64,000 nucleotides of DNA from an uncultured Blautia sp. (GCA_900549015.1 URMH01000002.1:1-64000), one strand, 5' to 3'; shown: positions 8,868 to 18,691, counted from the stretch's first letter. The notes: a model not told the origin generated them from the sequence alone. Made by a program: numbers and translations.

Positions 8868-9275
8868 TTATATTACACGGAATAAAGGCTGTCCATATTC
8901 TACCGGTTCTCCGTTTTTCACATAGACCTCTGCGATCTCTCCGGAAAACTCGCTTTCAATTTCGTTCATCAGCTTCATGGCTTCTACAATGGCAAGAATC
9001 TGACCTTTTTCCACTTTACTTCCCACCTGTACAAAAGGCGCTTCTTCCTCTCCCGGTGCTGCATAAAAAGTTCCTACAAGGGGCGCTTTTACTATATTTC
9101 CTCCAGCTTCTTTTTCCTGAAGCGGTATTTCTTTTCTTTCCACAGGAGCAGAGACAACCTGCACCTCTTTTCCACATTCCATGGATATTTTTATATTTCC
9201 TTCCTCATACTGAAAGGCAGATAAATTAGAATCTGATACCTGATGAATCAATTTTAAAAGATGGTCAAGCTCCAT
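8868..9275 (-). CDS. accB: Biotin carboxyl carrier protein of acetyl-CoA carboxylase
   Basis: This 135-residue carrier has a C-terminal biotinyl domain whose EAMKLMNEI motif holds the lysine that is biotinylated. The N-terminal third and a flexible middle (about residues 35-60) match AccB. AAGGAGGAG lies just before the ATG. It sits between fabF and fabZ, the usual Firmicute order. Confidence 0.96.
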   Translation of the reverse strand: MELDHLLKLIHQVSDSNLSAFQYEEGNIKISMECGKEVQVVSAPVERKEIPLQEKEAGGNIVKAPLVGTFYAAPGEEEAPFVQVGSKVEKGQILAIVEAMKLMNEIESEFSGEIAEVYVKNGEPVEYGQPLFRVI

Positions 9276-9287
9276 TTCTGCTCCTCC

Positions 9288-10526
9288 TTAATCCTGAAAT
9301 CTTTTTACAAGAAGCGTGCCGTTATGTCCACCAAATCCAAGGGAATTGCTCATTGCCACATTTACGGGAACAGATGCAGAAGAACCGATCATATAGTTTA
9401 AATCCAGTTCCTCCTCACATTCCTCTGTACCCATTGTCTGATGAACAAAACCGTCGAGAATGGATTTCACACATACAATAAACTCCACTCCTCCGGCTGC
9501 TCCCAGAAGATGTCCTGTCATGGATTTTGTGGAATTTATTTTCACATTCTCTGCCGCATCTCCAAGCGCCAGCTTAATGGCTCTTGTCTCAAATAAATCG
9601 TTATGGTGGGTGGAGGTTCCGTGGGCGTTAATATAATCCACTTCCTCCGGTTTTACTCCGGCTTCTTTCATGGCATCTGTCATGGCTCTTGCAGCGCCGC
9701 TTCCGTCGTCTGCAGGAGAAGTAATGTGAAACGCGTCAGCAGAAGCTCCGTATCCTGCCACTTCCGCAAGAATCTTCGCTCCCCTTTTCTGTGCGTGTGA
9801 CAGTTCTTCCAGAACTACGATACCGGCTCCCTCTCCCATGACAAAACCGCTTCTTTCCTTATCAAAAGGAATGGAAGCGTGAAGAGGGTCTGTGCTTGTG
9901 GTAAGCGCGGTAAGACCTGTAAATCCGGCTACTGCCACAGGACAGATCGCCGCTTCTGTTCCTCCGGCGATCATCACATCTGCGTCCCCGTACTGTATGG
10001 CACGAAAGGCATCTCCAATGCAGTGAGTTCCTGTTGCACAGGCTGTTACCACACTGGTACACTTTCCTCTCGCTCCCACGGCAATAGAAACATTTCCTGC
10101 TGCCATATTGGAAATCATCTTCGGCACCATGAGAGGATCCGTCCTTGACGGACCTTTTTCTTTTATTTTTTCCAGAGCAGTTTCCACTGTCTGAAGGCTT
10201 CCGATTCCGGAACCGACAGACACGCCCACCCGGAAAACGTCCTCTTTTTCCATATCAAGCTCTGCATTTTTTACTGCCTCAAGAGCCGCTGCAACTGCAT
10301 ACTGGGAAAACAGTTCCATTCTTCTGGCAGCCTTAAAATCCATGTGTTCTTTCGGAGAAAAATCTTTTATCTCCGCTGCCAGCTTTACCTTATAATCGGT
10401 TGTATCAAACCGGGTAATTTCCCCGATTCCCACTTTTCCCGCCTTAATTCCTTCCCAGAATTCTTCTACATTATTTCCAATCGGCGTAACTGCTCCAAGA
10501 CCAGTTACCACAACTCTTCTTTTCAT
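9288..10526 (-). CDS. fabF: 3-oxoacyl-ACP synthase II
   Basis: This 412-residue condensing enzyme elongates acyl-ACP with malonyl-ACP. The active-site cysteine is in VTACATGTH, and the two catalytic histidines are in AHGTSTHHND and GHLLGAAGG. It starts with MKRRVVVTGLGAVTP behind a GGAGG site, and lies 13 bases after fabG. Confidence 0.97.
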   Translation of the reverse strand: MKRRVVVTGLGAVTPIGNNVEEFWEGIKAGKVGIGEITRFDTTDYKVKLAAEIKDFSPKEHMDFKAARRMELFSQYAVAAALEAVKNAELDMEKEDVFRVGVSVGSGIGSLQTVETALEKIKEKGPSRTDPLMVPKMISNMAAGNVSIAVGARGKCTSVVTACATGTHCIGDAFRAIQYGDADVMIAGGTEAAICPVAVAGFTGLTALTTSTDPLHASIPFDKERSGFVMGEGAGIVVLEELSHAQKRGAKILAEVAGYGASADAFHITSPADDGSGAARAMTDAMKEAGVKPEEVDYINAHGTSTHHNDLFETRAIKLALGDAAENVKINSTKSMTGHLLGAAGGVEFIVCVKSILDGFVHQTMGTEECEEELDLNYMIGSSASVPVNVAMSNSLGFGGHNGTLLVKRFQD

Positions 10527-10539
10527 TGATTTCCTCCTG

Positions 10540-11280
10540 TCACATTGCCATTCCGCCGTCTACGCAGAGAACCTGACCTGTAATATAACCGGCTCCCTCA
10601 GATGCAAGAAAAGAAACTGCCTTTGCCACATCTTCCGGATTTCCAAATTCTTTCATAGGGATTTCCTCCCTGATACCGCTTTTTACCTTTTCAGAAAGAG
10701 CATCCGTCATATCTGTTTTAATAAATCCCGGCGCAATGGCATTTACGGTAATTCCTCTTGATGCCAGCTCTTTTGCCGCTGATTTTGTAAGACCGATCAC
10801 ACCTGCTTTTGAAGCCGCGTAATTCGCCTGCCCTGCGTTTCCTCTCACTCCCACAACAGACGCCAGATTAATGATCCGTCCGCTTCTCTGGCGGATCATC
10901 TGTCTTGCCACGTGTCGGATCCCATAAAAGCAGCCTTTTAAATTCACATCAATCACTCTTGAAAAATCTTCCTCGCTCATTCCCATAAGAAGACCGTCCC
11001 TTGTGATTCCTGCATTATTTACAAGAATATCGATTCTTCCGTATTGCTTGATAATTTCCTTAAAAAAAGTCTCTCCTGCCGCAAAATCAGACACATCACA
11101 CTGCCAGGTACAGGCTTCTCCGCCAAGAGCTTCTATCTCTTTTTTTACTTCATTTGCCTTATCCTCTGAACCGTTATAATTCACTACGACAAATGCGCCT
11201 GTCTTTCCAAGTTCGATGGCAACGGCTCTTCCGATTCCTCTTGACGCGCCTGTTACCACGGCAACCTTTTTATCTGTCAT
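10540..11280 (-). CDS. fabG: 3-oxoacyl-ACP reductase
   Basis: This 246-residue short-chain dehydrogenase reduces 3-oxoacyl-ACP with NADPH. TGASRGIG binds the cofactor, NNAGIT is present, and the Ser-Tyr-Lys triad is completed by YAASKAG. Its ATG overlaps the fabD stop by four bases (ATGA), so the two are translationally coupled. Confidence 0.97.
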   Translation of the reverse strand: MTDKKVAVVTGASRGIGRAVAIELGKTGAFVVVNYNGSEDKANEVKKEIEALGGEACTWQCDVSDFAAGETFFKEIIKQYGRIDILVNNAGITRDGLLMGMSEEDFSRVIDVNLKGCFYGIRHVARQMIRQRSGRIINLASVVGVRGNAGQANYAASKAGVIGLTKSAAKELASRGITVNAIAPGFIKTDMTDALSEKVKSGIREEIPMKEFGNPEDVAKAVSFLASEGAGYITGQVLCVDGGMAM

Positions 11281-12209
11281 ATACTCTGCTCCTTTACTGC
11301 CTGAATCACCTTTTCCATATCTTCCACCGTCTGAATACTGTAGACAGAAACATCTCTGTTAATCTTCCGGATAAATCCGTTCAGCGTTCTTCCCGGACCA
11401 ATTTCCACAAAGGTATCCACTCCGTTTAAAATCATATTTTCCACGCTTTGCTGCCACTTTACAGGGGAGGAAATCTGTCTGGAAAGAAGCGGTTTTATCT
11501 CACTTTCCTCATGGACAAAATCTCCTGTCACGTTTGTCACATATGGGATTTTTAAAGGAGAAACCTCCTGGGCTTCCAGGATTTTTTCAAGCTCCTGTCC
11601 TGCTTCTTTTAACATGGAGCTGTGGAAGGGACCGCTTACATTTAAAGGAAGCACACGTTTTGCACCGTTCTCTTTTAAAAGCTCTGCCGCGCGCTTCACT
11701 CCTTCTTTTTTTCCTGTTATCACTATCTGTCCTGGACAGTTATAGTTTGCAATCTCCACTCCGTCCACAGAAGAAATGGTGCTTTCTATATCTTCCGCCT
11801 TCATTCCGAGAACAGCAGCCATGCTGCCTTTCCCTGCCGGAACTGCATGTTCCATCAGGATTCCTCTCTCCCTCACAGTACAGACTGCGCTTTTTAAGGA
11901 CATACCTCCTGCCATCTCTATGGCACAGTATTCTCCAAGGCTTAACCCTGCCGTCACATCAGGCATAAGACCCTTTTCTCTTACTGCATGCGCCATTGCA
12001 AGGCTTGTAGTTACAAGGGCAGCCTGTGTGTATTCCGTCAGATCCAGCTTCTCATTTTCTTCAAAACAAAGCGCTTTCATATCAAGAGAAAGCCAGTTAG
12101 ACGCGTCCTCAAATATCTGTTCTGCAATGTCAAAAGAATCGTAAAAATCTTTTCCCATACCTGGTTTCTGCGCGCCCTGCCCCGGAAATACAAATGCAAT
12201 TTTACTCAT
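11277..12209 (-). CDS. fabD: Malonyl-CoA:ACP transacylase
   Basis: This 310-residue enzyme moves malonyl from CoA to ACP. FPGQGAQ is at the N-terminus, the active-site serine lies in GLSLGEY, and the catalytic His in GPFHSSML. It overlaps fabK by 8 bases upstream and fabG by 4 bases downstream. Confidence 0.97.
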   Translation of the reverse strand: MSKIAFVFPGQGAQKPGMGKDFYDSFDIAEQIFEDASNWLSLDMKALCFEENEKLDLTEYTQAALVTTSLAMAHAVREKGLMPDVTAGLSLGEYCAIEMAGGMSLKSAVCTVRERGILMEHAVPAGKGSMAAVLGMKAEDIESTISSVDGVEIANYNCPGQIVITGKKEGVKRAAELLKENGAKRVLPLNVSGPFHSSMLKEAGQELEKILEAQEVSPLKIPYVTNVTGDFVHEESEIKPLLSRQISSPVKWQQSVENMILNGVDTFVEIGPGRTLNGFIRKINRDVSVYSIQTVEDMEKVIQAVKEQSI

Positions 12210-13140
12210 AAAAAGCAGCTCCTTTAAAAAGATTTTCTGTCTCTTTTACAAGACTTTCTATCACTTCTCTACAGGTACATTTCTCTTTTACAAGTCCTGC
12301 ACTCTGACCTGCCATAACACTTCCTGTTTTTACATCGCCGTCTACTACAGCTTTTCGTAAACCGCCCAGGGTGAGAAGCTCAAGTTCCTCAAAAGAAGCG
12401 CCTTTTTCTTCCATTTCCAGATATTGTTTTGTCATCTGATTGCGAAGGGCGCGCACAGGGTGTCCTGTACTTCTTCCAGTTACCTTTGTATCAATATCCC
12501 GTGCTTTTAACACAAGATCTTTATAGTTTTCATGTGCCCAGCACTCCTCTGTTGCAATAAATCTCGTCCCCAGCTGCACGCCTTTTGCACCGAGCATGAA
12601 GGCTGCCGCCATGCCTCTTCCGTCAGCAATTCCTCCTGCTGCAATGACTGGAATGTTTACGGCGTCCGCCACCTGTGGAACAAGAACCATTGTTGTCGTT
12701 TCTCCAATATGTCCTCCTGCTTCTGTTCCTTCTGCAATCACAGCGTCAGCACCACACCGCTCCATTCTTTTTGCAAGAGCTACAGAAGCAACAACAGGAA
12801 TCACCTTTATTCCGGCTTCCTTCCACATTCCCATATACTTTTCAGGATTTCCTGCTCCTGTTGTAACAGCCTTTACTCCTTCTTCCGCAACAACTTTAGC
12901 AACTTCATCTGCATATGGACTCATCAACATAATGTTTACGCCAAAAGGTTTCTCTGTTCTCTTTTTTACTTCCCGAATCTGCTCTCTTACCCATTCTGCC
13001 GGAGCACTGGCTGCGCCAATCAGTCCAAATCCTCCTGCTTCGGATACAGCTGCCGCCAGATGATATTCTGCAACCCATGCCATACCGCCCTGGATAATGG
13101 GATATTCAATTCCAAGTAATTCTGTTACTTCTGTTTTCAT
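12202..13140 (-). CDS. fabK: Enoyl-ACP reductase II (FMN-dependent)
   Basis: This 312-residue TIM-barrel flavoprotein of the NPD/2-nitropropane dioxygenase family performs the last reduction of each elongation cycle. The PIIQGGMAWVA start and the phosphate-binding AAGGIADGRG and LGTRF motifs are typical of FabK, which replaces FabI in many Firmicutes. FabK-type organisms tend to resist triclosan-like FabI inhibitors. It lies between acpP and fabD. Confidence 0.95.
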   Translation of the reverse strand: MKTEVTELLGIEYPIIQGGMAWVAEYHLAAAVSEAGGFGLIGAASAPAEWVREQIREVKKRTEKPFGVNIMLMSPYADEVAKVVAEEGVKAVTTGAGNPEKYMGMWKEAGIKVIPVVASVALAKRMERCGADAVIAEGTEAGGHIGETTTMVLVPQVADAVNIPVIAAGGIADGRGMAAAFMLGAKGVQLGTRFIATEECWAHENYKDLVLKARDIDTKVTGRSTGHPVRALRNQMTKQYLEMEEKGASFEELELLTLGGLRKAVVDGDVKTGSVMAGQSAGLVKEKCTCREVIESLVKETENLFKGAAFYE

Positions 13141-13154
13141 GAGTTTTCCTCCTG

Positions 13155-13379
13155 TTACTGAAGCTTCTGAATGTAGCTTTCTACATCTCCGATAGTCTGA
13201 ATCTGTTCTAAATCCTCTGATGGAATCTCTACATTAAACTCTTCCTCAAGAGTCATTACCATCTCAAAAAGGTCTAATGAGTCAGCACCTAAATCTTCTT
13301 TAAAAGATGTCTCTGCTGTCATTGTATCTACATCTGCTCCAAGTGCCTCTGCTGCGATTTCCTTAATTCTTTCTAACAT
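13155..13379 (-). CDS. acpP: Acyl carrier protein
   Basis: This is a 74-residue four-helix carrier with the GADSLDLFEMV motif, whose serine takes 4'-phosphopantetheine. I placed the start at 13379 (MLERIKE). AAAGGAG is 8-9 bases before that ATG, while the in-frame ATG at 13385 would leave almost no spacing. Confidence 0.95.
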   Translation of the reverse strand: MLERIKEIAAEALGADVDTMTAETSFKEDLGADSLDLFEMVMTLEEEFNVEIPSEDLEQIQTIGDVESYIQKLQ

Positions 13380-13392
13380 ATCCATTCTCCTT

Positions 13393-14358
13393 TTACCATT
13401 TTAATATACTTGCCCCGTAGGAAAGACCCGCCCCAAATCCGGAAAGAACGATGTTCTCTCCTCGTTTGAAAGCGCCTTTTTTATTTAACTCATCAAGCAA
13501 GATCGGGATGCTTGCTGATGAGGTATTTCCATATTTTTTCATGTTTACAGGGAACTTTTCCATACTTTCTCCCAGCCTTTTTGCTGCGGAAAGAATAATC
13601 CTCTCATTCGCCTGATGAAGAATATAAAAAGAAACCTCTTCCTTCTTAATCCCTGCCTTTTCCAGAACTTCTCTCACTGCCTCCGGAACCTTCGTTATCG
13701 CAAACTGGAAAACAGCTTTGCCGTCCATCTGCATATACGTTTCCGGCGCATTCGGGGAAGCTTCGTATTTCTTCTGATTTCTATCTGTGAGAGTGAGGAC
13801 TTCTCCTTTTTCCCCGATAGAGTGCGTCACCTGCTCATACAATCCTTCTGTTTCGCCTTTTACTACAACGGCTCCTGCTCCGTCTCCAAAGAGAATACAG
13901 GTTCCTCTGTCCTTCCAGTTGGTAAGATTGGAAAGATTTTCTGCCCCAATCACAAGAGCATTTTTATAAATCCCCTGTGCAATATATGCCTGCGCTGTAT
14001 TAAGCGCAAACAGGAAACCGGTACAGGCAGCATTTAAGTCAAAACAGGTGGCATTTGAGGCTCCGATATTTTTCTGTACCTCACAGGCAACTCCCGGCAT
14101 CACTCTTCCCGGCGAAATGGTCGCCACAAGAATCAAATCTATGTCCTGTGCCTTCAACCCGCTGTCCAAAACCGCCTCTTTCGCCGCCTCAGAAGCCAAA
14201 TATGCCGTCGTCTCCTCTTCCTCTGCAATATGCCTCTCACAGATTCCTGTCCTCTCCTCAATCCACTGTCCACTTGTATCCACAAGCTCTTCCAGCTTCT
14301 CGTTCGTCCATACAGTCCTCGGAAGGCAGGAACCCGTTCCGCAAATTCTTCCTATCAT
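13393..14358 (-). CDS. fabH: 3-oxoacyl-ACP synthase III
   Basis: This 321-residue enzyme starts each fatty acid by condensing acetyl-CoA or branched acyl-CoA with malonyl-ACP. The catalytic Cys is in DLNAACTGF, His in LHQANERI and Asn in KYGNTSSAS. It is the first gene of the leftward fab operon, with a GAGG site before the ATG and the promoter and FabT-type box directly upstream. Confidence 0.97.
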   Translation of the reverse strand: MIGRICGTGSCLPRTVWTNEKLEELVDTSGQWIEERTGICERHIAEEEETTAYLASEAAKEAVLDSGLKAQDIDLILVATISPGRVMPGVACEVQKNIGASNATCFDLNAACTGFLFALNTAQAYIAQGIYKNALVIGAENLSNLTNWKDRGTCILFGDGAGAVVVKGETEGLYEQVTHSIGEKGEVLTLTDRNQKKYEASPNAPETYMQMDGKAVFQFAITKVPEAVREVLEKAGIKKEEVSFYILHQANERIILSAAKRLGESMEKFPVNMKKYGNTSSASIPILLDELNKKGAFKRGENIVLSGFGAGLSYGASILKW

Positions 14359-14387
14359 AATCCTCGCCTTTATTTTTGATTTAAAAT

Positions 14388-14404
14388 ATTTTGACTTTCA
14401 AAGT
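14388..14404. promoter_or_regulatory. FabT-type operator at fabH
   Basis: The near-palindrome ATTTTGACTTTCAAAGT (TTTGA-N3-TCAAA core) resembles the described streptococcal/lactococcal FabT box. It overlaps the -10 element and the expected start site. A second copy of its TTCAAAGTAT part lies 15 bases away at 14413-14422, inside the promoter spacer. Confidence 0.7.
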
Positions 14405-14429
14405 ATATCATATTCAAAGTATTTGTCAA
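14402..14429 (-). promoter_or_regulatory. fab operon promoter
   Basis: A consensus -35 TTGACA (14424-14429) and a -10 TATACT (14402-14407) have a 16-base spacer and a TG extension (TGATATACT). This is the only strong promoter I see for the ten-gene operon. Confidence 0.8.
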
Positions 14430-14444
14430 GTGTTATATTAAAAG

Positions 14445-14493
14445 AATAAAATGAAGCCGCCCGGAAGACAGTTTTTCTGTCCGCCGGACGGCT
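14445..14493 (-). terminator. Terminator after the beta-galactosidase gene
   Basis: An imperfect stem (AGCCG, CCGG and ACAG segments pairing across 14455-14493, TTTTT loop) is followed on the minus strand by a T-rich tail. It separates the GH2 gene from the fab promoter. Confidence 0.7.
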
Positions 14494-14512
14494 CCTTTTA
14501 TAGTTTTATTCT

Positions 14513-17500
14513 TTATTCAGGCATTACCACTTTAGATTCTGCCATGGACGCATCTACATCACTTGTAGAAATTGGTTTCAGTGTATAGGTGTACTCATAT
14601 GTTTCACCAGCCGGAATCTGGTAGTTATCAAGCGGTCTAGCTCCCCAAGAGTTATCTCCTCCAAGACCCATCTGCTTGTGATTCAGTCTCCAGATTACAC
14701 GGTTGCTTTCCGGAAGCATATAAGAATGAAGATTATTTGTCAGTTCTTCCGGTGTATAAGCAAGTGCGTTAAATTCCATCGGAGCGGATGCTTTTGCAAG
14801 GAGTCCGATACCGTCGTCATTTGTCATACTTACCCATCTTACATCTGTACGGTTTCCTGTTTCCTGCGGTTTAATGTAATCCACAAAGAAGTCTTCTACT
14901 GTACTCTGATATAATCCCACATTGTATCCTGTTTTTCTGTCAATGTAGTTTTCTTCCGGTCCTCTTCCGTACCATGTTACATTATGGAACTCTTTTGGAA
15001 GAACAAGAAGGTTACCTACCTCAGGAATCATTGGAAGATCTGCACTTCCCGGTTTCAGTGTACTTGTAATTTCCACATCGCCTGTACCGTATACAGTATA
15101 AACCTGCTGCCAGTCAGATTTTACGCTTGTCGGCAGTTTTGCGTTTACTGTAAATACAACTTTGTTTTCACTTTCTGTATCTACAGTTACTTCTGTAACA
15201 CTTCTTCCTGATCCTGCATATCTCCAGTCAGCCAGAACGTTCGCTGAATAGTATCCAAGGTCGCTGTCTGTAGGCGCTCTCCAGAAGTTTGGTGTTGGTC
15301 CGTTTTCCAGAAGCTCTACACCCTGGTATGTAAAGGAATCAATTGTTCCTTTCTTCTTATTAAAGTTCAGTTCAAATCCATCGCCTTTTACAAGAGTTGC
15401 TTCTTCCTGATCTTCTACAGAAACTGCAGGGATAGATGTCGCATCTACAGGCTCTACAGATGGAACTTCGTAAAGAAGCGCAAGCTGCTCTTTTGCCACT
15501 TCGTGTCCTGCTGCTGCCCAGGAAGTATCTCCCTTAAGGCTAAAGCTGATGTTTACAAAATACTCAGAACCGGCTTTTAATTCAGGCTGTGTAAATGGAA
15601 TATTCAGAACGCCTTCTGTAAGAGGAGCAATATTCAGCTCGTCATCTGTAAATTCACCGCTCTGGATTGGTTTTCCATCTTCAATCAGTTCCCATGTTCC
15701 CTTGAATGCGTTCAGATTTGTAAAGAGATATTTATTTTCAACCTTTACTTTTCCGTTACGAACGTCTTCATTTTCCATTCCGATGTTCTGATACAATTTC
15801 TTAACTTCAATCAGTTCAGGCTGTACAGTTCTGTCAGCAGATACAAGTCCGTTTGCACAGAAGTTTTTATTGTTCGGATTTCCTTCCGGAATATCTTCCC
15901 AGTCACCGCCGAAGCTGTTGTACTGTTCTCTTGCGTATGTCTTATCTGTTGTCTCTTCAAAGTCAAGCCATACAACCGTATTATCATCTGCTTCTCTTTC
16001 TGCATTCTTTAATTCATCTGCTGAAAGTGCAGTTTTGTAAATACGTACGCTGTCGATTAAACCTTTGAAGTTAGCCGGAACATTCGGGTTCTGTGCATCA
16101 TATGTAATGTCTGCACCAATTCCCACTGCGTTTCCGCCGCCTGCAATACCGGTTGTATCTTCTACAGAAGCAACCTCTTCATCATCAATGTAGAGTTTCA
16201 GAGTTGTTCCATCATATGTACCGGCTACATGATGCCAGTTATCTGCCCAGTTTTCCGGTGTTGGAACAGATGCGGAAACCTTCTGGTAAACGCCGTTTTC
16301 GTCATCCCAGCTTTTATTATAAATATAGCATTCAATATAGTCTTCTGTCTTCTCGCCTGTCTCATCATCAAAAACAACTTTTCTCTGAAGACCGTAAGAC
16401 TCTGTGCACATCCACTCATCATTACCTTTTGTAATAATTGGAGATGTTTCTTCTGTTGCTTCCGGTTTTACCCATGCTTCCAGAGTAAAGGAATTATTTC
16501 CTCTGAAGTTCAGCGCCTTGTCATTATAGCACTGTGCATATCCGTCCATTGCCTTTCCGTCTTTGCCTTCTTCAGACAATTCACCTTTCAGGCGGACTTC
16601 TATATTCTTTCCATCATTTGTAAGAATCTTGTCAGTTGGTGTGTCCATATAAACGGTCTGATCTACCCAGTCCCAGATAAATCCACCCTGAAGGTTCGGG
16701 TATTTTTCGTATACATCCCAGTACTCTTTCAGGTTTCCGATACCATTTCCCATTGCGTGTGCATACTCACACTGGAATGCCGGTTTTGTTCCATAATTTC
16801 CCCACCATACAAGAGGATTGGAGTATTTGTCCATTTCATCCGGCTTGTTTACACGACGGTACATTCTGGACCATACGTCAACTTCCGGAATATCTCTGTG
16901 ACCTTCATAATGAACAAGTCTTGTCGGATCAAGTTCTTTACAGAGTTTTCCAAGTTCCGCCCATGTATCTCCATTATAAGATTCGTTTCCAAGAGACCAT
17001 AAGAGAATAGAAGGATGTACCTTACTTCTCTCAATTGTGCTTGTCATACGATCCTTACATGCAAGAATCCATTCCGGATCACTCTGTGGAAGGTAATCAT
17101 TTACACCGTGAGATTCGATATTTGCTTCATCAATCATATAGAGTCCATATTCATCACAAAGCTCATACCATCTTGCTTCATTTGGATAATGAGAGTTGCG
17201 GACTGCATTGATATTATACTGTTTCATCAGTTTAATATCTTCAATCATGCTTTCTTCTGTAATATGACGTCCTGTCTCTCCTGATGTTTCATGGCGGTTT
17301 ACGCCCTTGAACATAATTGGCTGTCCGTTAATCGTAATCTGTGATTCTGTAGTTCCTTTATTAATGATTTCAACTTCGCGGAAACCAACATTACATCCGG
17401 CTGTCTCTACAATATTGCCCTCTGCATCTTTTAACGCCAGAACAAGCTGATACAGGTTTGGCTCTTCAGCAGACCATTTCTTTGGCGCTTCCACATCTAC

Positions 17501-18541
17501 AGAAATCTGTGCCGCTGCTTCTTTTCCCTCAAAAGCAGGTGTCATGGACTGTGTAAATACTTCATTGCCCTCTGCATCAAAAAGTGTGGCGTCTACTGTG
17601 TATCCTTCTGCATTTCCTTCTTCGTCATAACGGCGAAGTGTTGTCTCTACATTAAGAACTGCATTGTTATATTCTTCATCCAGATCTGTTGTGTAGTTAA
17701 AGTCAAAAATAGAAGCATTTTTGTCTTTGCAGAATAAAAATACATCTCTGAAAATACCACTTAATCGGATAAAATCCTGGTCTTCAAGGTAACTTCCGTC
17801 AGACCAGCGATATACCTGTACAGAAATATTATTCTGCTCTCCCGGTGCATTCAGGTACGGGCTGATGTCAAATTCTGATGGTGTGTAGCTGTCTTCGCTG
17901 TAGCCTACATACTGACCATTTACCCAAAGATAAAAGGCAGATTCCACACCCTGGAAGGATACAAAAATTTCTTTTCCGTCCCATTCCGCAGGCGTTGTAA
18001 AGTCTCTTCTGTAAGAACCTACCGGATTATATTTTACAGGTGCAACCCCAAGCTCCGGTGTCTCTACGCCTTCCCACGGAAGTCTTGTATCCGTGTATTT
18101 TGGATGGTCGTAGCCCTCTGTCTGCCAGTTGGAAGGAACTGTAATGTCGTCCCAGCCGCTTACATCATACTCGTTTTTATAAAACTCTGTATTTCTTCCT
18201 TCCGGATTGTCTGCAAGTTCAAATTTCCATTCTCCGTTTAAAAGCTGATAAGAAGGTGATTTCTCCTTATCACGCACTCTTGCATCTTCCACATTTCCAA
18301 AAGATACAAAGCTTGTATGTGCGTCTTCACGGTTTACCTGGAAAGTAGCTCTCTGGTCATACCATTCCTCGCCTGCAAACTGGCTTCCGTCTACTTCTTT
18401 TTCTTCCGGCGCTGCTTCTGCTGAAAGCCCTGCTGCTCCGGAACCATCCTTTGTCGCTTCTGCTGCATAAGCTACCATGCTTGATGACGCCATAGTTACT
18501 GCCAATGCAACTCCTATACCCTTTTTATAAAACTTTTTCAT
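14513..18541 (-). CDS. Secreted GH2 beta-galactosidase with inserted LamG domain
   Basis: This 1342-residue LacZ-type enzyme cleaves terminal beta-galactosides outside the cell. A signal peptide covers about residues 1-28 (KKFYKK, hydrophobic core, VAYAA). The GH2 jelly-roll, Ig-like and TIM-barrel domains follow, with acid/base Glu in WSLGNES (about 520) and nucleophile Glu in QCEYAHAMGN (about 592). A LamG/concanavalin-like module (about 660-850) lies between WDWVDQ and the GGDW segment of the barrel. The C-terminal third is the GH2 beta-sandwich/Bgal_small region. No LPXTG anchor is visible. I chose the ATG at 18541: GGAGG precedes it and a signal peptide follows; a longer frame exists upstream but is leader. 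Confidence 0.93.
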   Translation of the reverse strand: MKKFYKKGIGVALAVTMASSSMVAYAAEATKDGSGAAGLSAEAAPEEKEVDGSQFAGEEWYDQRATFQVNREDAHTSFVSFGNVEDARVRDKEKSPSYQLLNGEWKFELADNPEGRNTEFYKNEYDVSGWDDITVPSNWQTEGYDHPKYTDTRLPWEGVETPELGVAPVKYNPVGSYRRDFTTPAEWDGKEIFVSFQGVESAFYLWVNGQYVGYSEDSYTPSEFDISPYLNAPGEQNNISVQVYRWSDGSYLEDQDFIRLSGIFRDVFLFCKDKNASIFDFNYTTDLDEEYNNAVLNVETTLRRYDEEGNAEGYTVDATLFDAEGNEVFTQSMTPAFEGKEAAAQISVDVEAPKKWSAEEPNLYQLVLALKDAEGNIVETAGCNVGFREVEIINKGTTESQITINGQPIMFKGVNRHETSGETGRHITEESMIEDIKLMKQYNINAVRNSHYPNEARWYELCDEYGLYMIDEANIESHGVNDYLPQSDPEWILACKDRMTSTIERSKVHPSILLWSLGNESYNGDTWAELGKLCKELDPTRLVHYEGHRDIPEVDVWSRMYRRVNKPDEMDKYSNPLVWWGNYGTKPAFQCEYAHAMGNGIGNLKEYWDVYEKYPNLQGGFIWDWVDQTVYMDTPTDKILTNDGKNIEVRLKGELSEEGKDGKAMDGYAQCYNDKALNFRGNNSFTLEAWVKPEATEETSPIITKGNDEWMCTESYGLQRKVVFDDETGEKTEDYIECYIYNKSWDDENGVYQKVSASVPTPENWADNWHHVAGTYDGTTLKLYIDDEEVASVEDTTGIAGGGNAVGIGADITYDAQNPNVPANFKGLIDSVRIYKTALSADELKNAEREADDNTVVWLDFEETTDKTYAREQYNSFGGDWEDIPEGNPNNKNFCANGLVSADRTVQPELIEVKKLYQNIGMENEDVRNGKVKVENKYLFTNLNAFKGTWELIEDGKPIQSGEFTDDELNIAPLTEGVLNIPFTQPELKAGSEYFVNISFSLKGDTSWAAAGHEVAKEQLALLYEVPSVEPVDATSIPAVSVEDQEEATLVKGDGFELNFNKKKGTIDSFTYQGVELLENGPTPNFWRAPTDSDLGYYSANVLADWRYAGSGRSVTEVTVDTESENKVVFTVNAKLPTSVKSDWQQVYTVYGTGDVEITSTLKPGSADLPMIPEVGNLLVLPKEFHNVTWYGRGPEENYIDRKTGYNVGLYQSTVEDFFVDYIKPQETGNRTDVRWVSMTNDDGIGLLAKASAPMEFNALAYTPEELTNNLHSYMLPESNRVIWRLNHKQMGLGGDNSWGARPLDNYQIPAGETYEYTYTLKPISTSDVDASMAESKVVMPE

Positions 18542-18691
18542 TCGATCCTCCATCTCAGGCTCTTTACACTCATTTGCCTTACCTGACGTCCTGCCTCCTT
18601 TCCCGGTCTGGCTACGACTCTGTGGATCTGCCGGAATCACGTGAGCCTGAAAGGCGCTTCCGTATTGCAAATTTCCACAAAACTGTTGTGT

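Noticed and set aside
18542..18670. N-terminal extension of the GH2 protein and a possible cobalamin-type riboswitch in the same stretch
   Set aside because: A signal peptide and good ribosome site support 18541 as start. The leader has a few GC-rich blocks but lacks the conserved boxes of the B12, SAM or c-di-GMP classes.
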